Shown here piece after piece: positions 1 to 4,932 of a stretch of 5,871 nt of DNA. The notes beneath the pieces are model-generated. The model was not told where the DNA came from, did not search any database, and saw nothing but the letters and a program-made list of their open reading frames with translations. The stretch is from an uncultured Lachnospiraceae bacterium (GTDB lineage Bacteria; Bacillota; Clostridia; Lachnospirales; Lachnospiraceae): NCBI GenBank assembly GCA_934359535.1, contig CAKRLN010000144.1:1-5871 (forward strand). Reading direction: 5' to 3'. Positions within the stretch are counted from its first letter, which is position 1; every line of letters begins with the position of its first letter. The translations under genes were made by a program, and so were the position numbers.

Positions 1-1294
1 CTGCTACCTCACAGAGCATTGTAACTGCTGCCGGAGCATCCTTATCTCTTGCATAGGTTCCAGGCAGACATCCGTAGCTCTCCTCAAGACCGAATACATA
101 GTTGTTGCAGCCTGTCTCATCAAAAATACGGATCTGCTCACCGATAAATTTAAATCCGGTTAATACCTCGATCAGTCTTACATTGTAAGCCTTCGCAATT
201 GCTTTTGCCATGTCGGTTGTAACGATTGTCTCAACGAGTGCCGGATTTTCTGGCATTGTTCCCATTGCGGTTCTCTCACGGAGAATATATTCAGCGATCA
301 GCATACCAGACATATTTCCGGTAAAGCTTACATATTCGCCTGTCTTTGTATCCTTGCAGTATACACCAAGACGGTCAGCATCCGGGTCTGTTGCAAGAAC
401 AAGGTCAGCATCCTTTTCTTTTGCAAGTTTTAATGCAAGCTCCCATGCCTTTGGATCTTCCGGGTTCGGATAAGCAACCGTTGGGAAGTTGCCATCAGCA
501 ACAGCCTGCTGCGGCTCAACATATACATTTTCAAAGCCAAGATCCTTTAATACTCTCTGGACCGGAAGTAAGCCTGTTCCATGAAGTGGCGTATAAACGA
601 TCTTGATGTCTTTTGCTACTTCTTTGATAATTTCCGGATGGATGGACTGTTTTCTTAATGCATCGAAATACTTCTCATCGAGGTCATCTCCGATCACATT
701 GTAAAGTCCGGCTTTTACTGCCTCATCCTTGTCCATGGTCTTAACCATATCAAATGAGGTTACCTTGGCAACCTCTGCCATAATATTGCCATCGTGTGGA
801 GGAGTAATCTGTGCGCCATCCTCCCAATATACTTTATATCCATTGTATTCGCGTGGGTTATGGCTTGCGGTAACCACGATTCCAGCTACACAGCCTAACT
901 CACGGACTGCAAAGGAAAGCTCTGGTGTCGGGCGAAGACTTGGGAATACATAAGCCTTGATTCCGTTTGCCGCAAGACATAGTGCTGCTTCCTCTGTAAA
1001 TTCAGTTGACATCCGTCTTGAGTCATGTGCAATTGCAACACCCTTGGCCTGGGCATTCTGGGAGATGATATAATTTGCAAGTCCCTGTGTTGCCTGACGT
1101 ACCGTATAAATGTTCATACGGTTTGTTCCTGCACCGATCACCCCACGTAAACCACCAGTACCAAACTCTAAGGTACGGTAGAAACGATCTTCGATCTCAG
1201 CCTTGTCATCCTTAATTGCTTCAAGCTCTGCCTTTGTCTCGTTGTCAAAATAAGGATCTGTACACCATTTCTGGTATTCCTTCATAAAATCCAT
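1..1294 (-). CDS. pgcA: Alpha-phosphoglucomutase / phosphomannomutase (phospho-sugar mutase), C-terminus cut by window edge
   Basis: This enzyme interconverts hexose 1-phosphate and hexose 6-phosphate in the cytoplasm, feeding glycogen, UDP-glucose and envelope sugar synthesis. The frame is open for 431 codons from the ATG at 1294-1292 to the window edge. The N-terminus (MDFMKEYQKW) leads into a FGTGGLRG segment and a TVRQAT segment. The phosphoserine loop TASHNP has its catalytic Ser at residue 144. The metal-binding loop TDPDADR has its Asp residues at 303, 305 and 307. The sugar-binding loop GLEESYG lies at 402-408. Relatives of the Bacillus PgcA type are about 575-580 residues, so roughly 145 residues, mainly the phosphate-binding fourth domain, lie outside the window. 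The start is supported by AGGAGG at 1310-1305, ten bases upstream. The gene has its own promoter and a long leader, and it is separated from the selenium genes by about 400 bp. Family assignment is firm; preference for glucose or mannose cannot be told from sequence. Confidence 0.93.
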   Translation of the reverse strand, partial: MDFMKEYQKWCTDPYFDNETKAELEAIKDDKAEIEDRFYRTLEFGTGGLRGVIGAGTNRMNIYTVRQATQGLANYIISQNAQAKGVAIAHDSRRMSTEFTEEAALCLAANGIKAYVFPSLRPTPELSFAVRELGCVAGIVVTASHNPREYNGYKVYWEDGAQITPPHDGNIMAEVAKVTSFDMVKTMDKDEAVKAGLYNVIGDDLDEKYFDALRKQSIHPEIIKEVAKDIKIVYTPLHGTGLLPVQRVLKDLGFENVYVEPQQAVADGNFPTVAYPNPEDPKAWELALKLAKEKDADLVLATDPDADRLGVYCKDTKTGEYVSFTGNMSGMLIAEYILRERTAMGTMPENPALVETIVTTDMAKAIAKAYNVRLIEVLTGFKFIGEQIRIFDETGCNNYVFGLEESYGCLPGTYARDKDAPAAVTMLCEVA

Positions 1295-1304
1295 GTTTCC
1301 TGCT

Positions 1305-1310
1305 CCTCCT
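1305..1310 (-). promoter_or_regulatory. Ribosome binding site of the phosphoglucomutase gene
   Basis: AGGAGG on the minus strand, ten bases before the ATG at 1294. It is a full match to the core Shine-Dalgarno sequence and fixes the start codon; a second ATG at codon 4 has no comparable site. Confidence 0.8.
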
Positions 1311-1336
1311 AATATTCACACATTCCATATATTCTA

Positions 1337-1386
1337 TTGAAATCCAGTAGTACCTTCCTACCAGTATGTAAATTTCTGGATTCCAA
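1337..1386 (-). promoter_or_regulatory. Stem-loop in the 5' leader of the phosphoglucomutase gene
   Basis: On the minus strand TTGGAATCCAG (1386-1376) can pair with CTGGATTTCAA (1347-1337). This gives an 11-bp stem with one G-U pair and a loop of about 28 nt. It sits between the predicted promoter and the Shine-Dalgarno site, so it would be in the transcript. No T-run follows it, so it is not an intrinsic terminator. It could affect mRNA stability or bind a regulator, or it could be chance in AT-rich DNA. No known riboswitch class is recognised. Confidence 0.35.
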
Positions 1387-1395
1387 GCTCACTTT

Positions 1396-1424
1396 ATTCT
1401 AGCACAACACTGCCTTTTTGAAAA
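1396..1424 (-). promoter_or_regulatory. Probable sigma-A promoter of the phosphoglucomutase gene
   Basis: Minus-strand -35 TTTTCA (1424-1419) and -10 TAGAAT (1401-1396) are 17 bp apart, and TGC directly before the -10 makes an extended -10. Four of six and five of six bases match consensus. Transcription would begin near 1389, giving a leader of about 95 nt. This fits pgcA being transcribed independently of the selenium operon upstream. Confidence 0.5.
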
Positions 1425-1475
1425 GTTTTTCTGCTGAGAAGATTTTCTTAAGATTTCATATGGTTACAGTTCACT

Positions 1476-1535
1476 CGTCAATCATAGAAGCAGCCTTTAT
1501 GCTTGCATAAGGAGGCTGGCTTCTATGGTTTGACG
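1476..1535. repeat. Long imperfect inverted repeat (60-nt hairpin)
   Basis: The arm CGTCAA-T-CATAGAAGC (1476-1491) pairs with GCTTCTATGGTTTGACG (1519-1535), leaving one bulged T and one T-G pair. The inner part continues with AGCCT against AGGCT-like bases and TTATGC against GCATAA around a tiny loop at about 1502-1505. Around 25 base pairs can form in total. No T-run follows the hairpin directly on either strand, so it is not a typical intrinsic terminator. It forms the core of the palindromic element at 1457-1634. Confidence 0.7.
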
Positions 1536-1583
1536 AAGGGAGCGCCTTTTTATGAGCAAAAATAGCTGCGTAACAGCGGAAAA

Positions 1584-1596
1584 GCACGGAACGTGC
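1584..1596 (-). terminator. Possible intrinsic terminator of the selenium operon
   Basis: On the minus strand AAAAC precedes GCACG-TTC-CGTGC, followed by TTTT. This is a short five-bp GC-rich stem with a three-base loop and a four-T tail. It is about 100 bp downstream of the cysteine desulfurase stop and before the pgcA promoter, the right place for an operon terminator. The stem and T-tract are short, so termination may be partial. Confidence 0.35.
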
Positions 1597-1604
1597 GTTT
1601 TGCG

Positions 1605-1689
1605 AATGGCGCATGTGAACGGTAACTTCATATGCTATACAAATGGCGCGTGTGAACGGTACTTTCCATATATTTTATAAATGGCTGTG
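1605..1689. repeat. Short direct repeat, about 37-bp period, two full copies plus a partial third
   Basis: Copies begin at 1605 (AATGGCGCATGTGAACGGTA), at 1642 (AATGGCGCGTGTGAACGGTA) and at 1680 (AATGGCTGTG, partial). The shared GTGAACGGTA is also the terminal sequence of the palindromic element, so its right end appears to have been duplicated in tandem. The third copy runs to the stop codon of the cysteine desulfurase gene. Confidence 0.6.
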
Positions 1690-1693
1690 TTTC

Positions 1694-2827
1694 CTACCGG
1701 CTCATCTCCCAAAGTGCACGGATCCCGGCGTCCAGCTCCGCTTTCGTATGAAACTGCGAGAAGCTAAACCGCACAGCTCCCTGCCTTTTGGTGCCAAGTG
1801 CCTCATGCATAAGCGGTGCACAGTGCGCACCGGCGCGGACCGCAATTCCGTAGTCCTCCATCAGCTCATCTGCTACCATTGAAGAGTCATAGGTTCCAAG
1901 ATTCACTGCAAGCACCGGAGCATGCAATAAAGCCTCCGGAGCTCCGTAAATCCGGATATCCGGGATATTTTTGATTCCTTCATAAAAATATCTGGTCAGT
2001 TCCCATTCTTCACGGCAGATGCGGTCTACCCCTTTTTCCAAAATAAACTGTAACGCTGCATGAAGTCCTGCAATTCCATGACTGTTTAAGGTTCCAGCCT
2101 CCAGATGCTCCGGCATCTGGTCGGGCTGTGTCTGTGAATAGGACAAAATGCCGCTTCCTCCAACGATAAGCGGCATAATTTCCACCCCCGGTGCAACATA
2201 GATGCCTCCGGTTCCCTGCGGTCCTAAAAGCCCTTTATGTCCGGTAAAACAGAGAATGGAGATCTGCATCTTCTCTACATCAATTGGAAGAATCCCCGCT
2301 GTCTGTGCGGCATCCACAAGAAAAAGAAGTTTATGCTTTTTACAAATAGCTCCGATTTTTGCGAGATCCAATACATTCCCGGTCAGGTTCGATGCATGGG
2401 TACAGACAACTGCTTTCGTATCCTGTGCAATCGCTTTTTCCATTGCATCATAGGAAATATAGCCCTTCTCATCTGCCGGAAGCACCGTAAGCCTAAGCCC
2501 CTGCTCCTGCAACCGGTAAAGCGGACGAAGCACCGAATTATGTTCGAGTGCTGTTGTGATCACATGATCACCTGGTGATAAGGTTCCTGCAATCGCCATA
2601 TTTAAGCTCTCTGTCGCATTCATCGTAAATGCAATCCGGGATGCATCCTTCGCATGAAAAAGCTCTGCTAACAGCTCTCTTGTCTCATAGACTATGCGGC
2701 TGCTTTTTAAGGAAGCGGCATGTCCCCCCCTTGCTGCATTTCCCATATGCTGCATGGCATCCATTACTGCTTCCATTACACCAGGCGGCTTGACTAGTGT
2801 TGTTGCCGCATTATCAAAATAGATCAT
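1694..2827 (-). CDS. Cysteine desulfurase family protein (class V aminotransferase fold), selenium-cluster type
   Basis: A 377-residue PLP enzyme of the NifS/CsdB-like family. It is expected to take S from cysteine, or Se from selenocysteine, as an enzyme-bound per(sulf/selen)ide. It opens with MIYFDNAATT, typical of the family. His95 (LEHNS), Asp172 and Gln175 (VDAAQTAG) and the PLP Lys198 (TGHKGLLGPQG) are in place. The active-site Cys336 sits in RAGAHCAP, resembling the group II (SufS/CsdB) RxGxxCA loop. It is shorter than the roughly 405-residue SufS and matches the subgroup seen beside selD and yqeB (the EF2568 type, from memory). AAGGAG lies five bases before the ATG, next to the yqeB stop codon, which suggests coupled translation. 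It is the last gene of the cassette. No sufB, sufU or iscU is nearby, so a role in Se/S delivery is favoured over general Fe-S assembly, by inference. Confidence 0.92.
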   Translation of the reverse strand: MIYFDNAATTLVKPPGVMEAVMDAMQHMGNAARGGHAASLKSSRIVYETRELLAELFHAKDASRIAFTMNATESLNMAIAGTLSPGDHVITTALEHNSVLRPLYRLQEQGLRLTVLPADEKGYISYDAMEKAIAQDTKAVVCTHASNLTGNVLDLAKIGAICKKHKLLFLVDAAQTAGILPIDVEKMQISILCFTGHKGLLGPQGTGGIYVAPGVEIMPLIVGGSGILSYSQTQPDQMPEHLEAGTLNSHGIAGLHAALQFILEKGVDRICREEWELTRYFYEGIKNIPDIRIYGAPEALLHAPVLAVNLGTYDSSMVADELMEDYGIAVRAGAHCAPLMHEALGTKRQGAVRFSFSQFHTKAELDAGIRALWEMSR

Positions 2828-2839
2828 AGATTCTCCTTC

Positions 2840-3688
2840 CTATAATATCCTGCTTAGGCAATTGCCCGTATAATCCTGGCAAACAAGGGAGAGTACTGAG
2901 CCTCCGATACAGCGCGCCTTATCTGAGATTGTGAAACAGTTTTTTAATTCCTCTTTTCGCGGGTCAATGTCTGCGATTTTAAAGCCCTTCGTTACCGGAT
3001 AACCATCCCGAATCAGTCCACGGACAATGCCTGGGATCGTGGCGGTAACAGGAATCTGCTCCTTTTTACTGTCTGCGTTTTCTTTCTCAATTACAGCAAT
3101 GACCTGATTTTTCTCTACAACATCTCCAATTGCAGCAACATTTCTTAAAATCCCTTCACCCGCAGCATGGATGACACGTTCCTTCGCGTAACCTCCGATC
3201 ATTCCCGGAATTCCGGTATTTGGTACCGCGGTTCCTTCTGTAATGATCCTGCCAAGATTATGTCCGCGCTTTGTCTCAACGACATAGTCCACTTCCACAC
3301 CTGCCGTAAACCCTGGCCCAAGTGCAATGGTAAGCGGTGCCATTGTGCGGTCTGTTCCGAGATTTTTCTTTGCCAGAATTGCGTCCACAAGTACGTCCGG
3401 TTTCTGTGTTTTCACACAATCTGCTGCCGGATCCACAAGAAGCGGTACGGCTCCTTGTGCCCAGACAGCTTTTGCCTCCTCATAGGAAGCGATACGCACT
3501 GCCCTCATGCCCTCAACGCAGGTCTCTTTTTGATAGACCGCTTCACTGATGGAAACCTGTCTGCGGATTGCCGCCGGATGTGCAGTTTCCAGTGCCAGCA
3601 CCTGAAAGCCGCTTCTCCATAAGGAATAAATCGTTCCAGTTGCCAGGTCGCCGCCGCCTCTTACAAAAATTTTGTATTGTCTCTCCAT
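2840..3688 (-). CDS. yqeB: Selenium-dependent molybdenum hydroxylase accessory protein YqeB
   Basis: This is the YqeB family (also called the EF2563-type selenium-dependent molybdenum hydroxylase system protein), found in genomes that have SelD but use Se as a labile cofactor of molybdenum hydroxylases. Its biochemical activity is not established. A glycine-rich, Rossmann-like loop VRGGGDLATG (residues 9-18) is at the N-terminus. Further conserved-looking stretches are KPDVLVDAILAKKN (96-109), IALGPGFTAG (121-130) and ARCIGGSVLSLVC (258-270). Cysteines at 91, 251, 260, 270 and 277 are candidate ligands. I chose the ATG at 3688 (282 residues) because AGAAGG lies seven bases before it. An in-frame ATG at 3712 would add eight lysine-rich residues but has no Shine-Dalgarno sequence and starts before the natural MERQYKIFVRGGG beginning. 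It is 37 bp after the DUF3343 gene and 12 bp before the desulfurase gene. Confidence 0.9.
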   Translation of the reverse strand: MERQYKIFVRGGGDLATGTIYSLWRSGFQVLALETAHPAAIRRQVSISEAVYQKETCVEGMRAVRIASYEEAKAVWAQGAVPLLVDPAADCVKTQKPDVLVDAILAKKNLGTDRTMAPLTIALGPGFTAGVEVDYVVETKRGHNLGRIITEGTAVPNTGIPGMIGGYAKERVIHAAGEGILRNVAAIGDVVEKNQVIAVIEKENADSKKEQIPVTATIPGIVRGLIRDGYPVTKGFKIADIDPRKEELKNCFTISDKARCIGGSVLSLVCQDYTGNCLSRIL

Positions 3689-3695
3689 GCTCTTA

Positions 3696-3701
3696 CCTTC
3701 T
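3696..3701 (-). promoter_or_regulatory. Ribosome binding site that decides the yqeB start
   Basis: AGAAGG on the minus strand, seven bases before the ATG at 3688. The alternative in-frame ATG at 3712 is preceded only by AT-rich sequence without a purine-rich match, so the shorter protein is preferred. Confidence 0.6.
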
Positions 3702-3725
3702 TTGTTTTTCATTTAACATAATGTT

Positions 3726-3962
3726 TCAACAATATAGAATCTGCTCGGCTTCAAATTCAATCTGCTCCGTCTGAATCATTGATAACACCACTTCCCGTTC
3801 ACTGGGATCTGCTTTCCACGCAAGTCCGCATCCGGCGGACACTTCGGTTGGAAGCGGTATCAGACGTCCCGGAACCTGATGGCTTGCTGCACATTTTTCC
3901 ATACGCATAGCCGCTGTTGTTGTTGGAAATGAAATAATAAGTGTATCCTTTTTCTGCCGCAT
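3726..3962 (-). CDS. DUF3343 family protein, putative Se/S carrier
   Basis: A 78-residue soluble protein with no signal peptide or membrane segment. The N-terminal strand DTLIISFPTTTAAM, the segment PGRLIPLPTEVSAGCGLAWKA (31-51; Cys45 in the GCGLAW core) and the overall length fit DUF3343, described as a putative Se/S carrier-like family. Cys24, Cys45 and a C-terminal Cys78 are the only cysteines and are candidate Se or S carrier residues. Which one acts is unknown. The gene follows yedF by 10 bp, and its AAGGAG (3974-3969) overlaps the yedF stop codon, implying translational coupling. The context between yedF and yqeB supports handing Se or S between the desulfurase, YedF and SelD, by inference. 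The stop codon is TGA directly after the last Cys codon. No convincing SECIS hairpin follows, so I treat it as a true stop. Confidence 0.85.
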   Translation of the reverse strand: MRQKKDTLIISFPTTTAAMRMEKCAASHQVPGRLIPLPTEVSAGCGLAWKADPSEREVVLSMIQTEQIEFEAEQILYC

Positions 3963-3972
3963 ATGACGCTCC

Positions 3973-4602
3973 TTAAGGCTTTACGATCAGATCTGCCTGT
4001 GTCATCTTCTCGGTGATCACATACATATTTGTCACCTCTCCGACCTTTAACTGCCCAGTCAGACCATAGTGGTTCAAGCAGGTGCCACACGTTAATATCT
4101 CAACGCCCTGTGCCTCAAGGGAACGAAGATCCTCGATTGATGGCGATTCGCCACATGGGATTTTTGCGCCTCCATTGTACATTAAGATTGTAGCCGGAAG
4201 CTCGTCCTGCTGACTTAATGCATAGATGAAGCCCTTCATAAGTACTGCTCCAAGCTCGTCATCCCCGGTTCCCATTGTAGAGGAAGAAAGCACGACAACC
4301 GTATTTTTCTTCCGTTTATCCGGAGCACAAATAACCGCTTCTGTTTCTTCCATATCTTCTGGATCTGCCTTGATCAGCTGGTCCTCTCTGATTGTCATAA
4401 GGACTTCGTATTCTCCTTCACGAAGCTTTTTTGAATTTACTTCATAGCCCTTCTGATCTGCCATTTTTGTCAGATTCTGTACCGCGATTTCATTGTCAAC
4501 GAGTGTTTTTACAGAATCTTCCTGCTTTAAGGCTTTGATTGCATTTTTTGTTTTTACCACTGGGATCGGACAAGCGTCTCCCATCGCATTTACTGTGATC
4601 AT
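3973..4602 (-). CDS. yedF: Sulfurtransferase-like selenium metabolism protein YedF
   Basis: A 209-residue two-domain protein. Residues 2-72 form a TusA (SirA)-like domain with the conserved CPIPVVKTK motif, whose Cys11 is the expected persulfide or perselenide carrier. After a charged linker (about 73-100), residues 101-209 form a DsrE-like domain starting TVVVLSSSTMGTGDDELG. That domain has Cys150 (KIPCGESP) and a CGTC pair (Cys172, Cys175), plausible acceptor sites. This fusion is the selenium-linked YedF family that accompanies selD; passing Se or S from the desulfurase to SelD or a hydroxylase is inferred. The ATG at 4602 is chosen because AAGGAG lies seven bases before it. An upstream in-frame TTG at 4620 would place that Shine-Dalgarno sequence inside the coding region. 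It is the first gene after the tandem-repeat gap and is coupled to the DUF3343 gene downstream. Confidence 0.92.
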   Translation of the reverse strand: MITVNAMGDACPIPVVKTKNAIKALKQEDSVKTLVDNEIAVQNLTKMADQKGYEVNSKKLREGEYEVLMTIREDQLIKADPEDMEETEAVICAPDKRKKNTVVVLSSSTMGTGDDELGAVLMKGFIYALSQQDELPATILMYNGGAKIPCGESPSIEDLRSLEAQGVEILTCGTCLNHYGLTGQLKVGEVTNMYVITEKMTQADLIVKP

Positions 4603-4932
4603 TCTTATTCTCCTTCTCAATTATGTTTTTTGATTTTTCTGGACCTTTGAGCCCACTTTTTGCCATCTTATGTCTTCTGCCTGCTCTTTTGGGGGTACTT
4701 TTGGGCTGGTTTTTCATTTTAGATCCCTTTTTCTGCCATTTTATGTCTTCTACCCGCTCTTTTTGGGGTACTTTGGGGCTGGTTTTGCATTTTAGATCCC
4801 TTTTTCTGCCATTTTATGTCTTCTGCCCGCTCTTTTGGGGGTACTTTGGGGCTGATTTTGCATTTTGGACCCCATTTTTTCCATTTGACATCCTCTAGGT
4901 CGAGCGAACCTGAATCTAGGCAACCGCGAATC
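4603..4932. other. Intergenic gap between selD and yedF, occupied mainly by a tandem repeat
   Basis: This 330-bp stretch holds no credible gene. It contains the yedF ribosome binding site at 4614-4609, the repeat array at 4657-4873 with degenerate edges, and a short region after selD with two CCTAGA direct repeats flanking an AGGT/ACCT mini-stem (4895-4920). Open frames run through it on both strands but change register at each 73-bp unit. No terminator with a T-tract on the minus strand and no good promoter for yedF is visible. Read-through from selD is therefore the simplest model. Confidence 0.6.
4657..4873. repeat. Tandem array of three ~73-bp units
   Basis: The units are 4657-4727 (71 bp), 4728-4800 (73 bp) and 4801-4873 (73 bp). 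Units 2 and 3 differ at five positions by my alignment. Unit 1 is two bases shorter and a little more diverged. Each unit reads on the plus strand as a T-run, CTGCC, ATTTTATGTCTTCT, CCGCTCTTTT, a GGGG-TACTTT-GGG block, then GCATTTTAGATCCC. About 30 bp after unit 3 (4874-4905), and a stretch before unit 1, resemble decayed units. The period is not a multiple of three and there are no spacers, so it is neither a coding repeat nor a CRISPR. On the transcribed strand the units are A-rich and purine-rich. Confidence 0.85.

Larger units (their letters stand above)
1457..1634. mobile_element. MITE-like palindromic element with imperfect terminal inverted repeats
   Basis: This roughly 178-bp non-coding block is bounded by near-matching inverted ends. 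The left end is CATATG-GTTAC-A-GTTCAC (1457-1474). The right end (1615-1634), reverse-complemented, reads CATATG-AA-GTTAC-C-GTTCAC, so the ends differ by a two-base insertion and one substitution. Inside lie a 60-nt hairpin (1476-1535) and a smaller GCACG/CGTGC hairpin (1584-1596). There is no transposase and no convincing ORF, so any mobility would need enzymes supplied in trans. A flanking target-site duplication is not obvious. It could equally be a chromosomal REP-like palindromic repeat. It lies between the end of the selenium operon and the pgcA promoter. Confidence 0.4.

Noticed and set aside
1643..1882. Plus-strand 79-codon frame starting in the repeat region and running into the desulfurase gene
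   Set aside because: Most of it is antisense to the conserved C-terminus of the desulfurase, and it has no Shine-Dalgarno sequence.
3167..3622. Plus-strand 151-codon Cys- and His-rich frame opposite yqeB
   Set aside because: It lies entirely antisense to a well-recognised gene, has no family resemblance, and its composition is that of a complementary-strand shadow.
3689..3728. TGA read-through (selenocysteine) at the end of the DUF3343 gene
   Set aside because: Only a four-bp AACA/TGTT stem follows in very AT-rich sequence, directly at the TGA. It does not resemble a bacterial SECIS at the usual distance, and selA/selB are not visible in the window.
4613..4650. Promoter for yedF with CATAAT as -10
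   Set aside because: No -35 match lies at a suitable distance, and the start would fall about 11 bases before the ATG, inside the ribosome binding site.
4657..4873. CRISPR-like array
   Set aside because: The units are contiguous and uniform over their whole 71-73 bp, with no unique spacers and no cas genes.
4623..4898. Plus-strand 91-codon frame rich in Phe and Leu, looking like a membrane peptide
   Set aside because: It is a translation of the T-rich 73-bp tandem repeats. The unit length is not a multiple of three, so each unit is read in a different frame, and there is no ribosome binding site. The hydrophobicity only reflects T-rich DNA.
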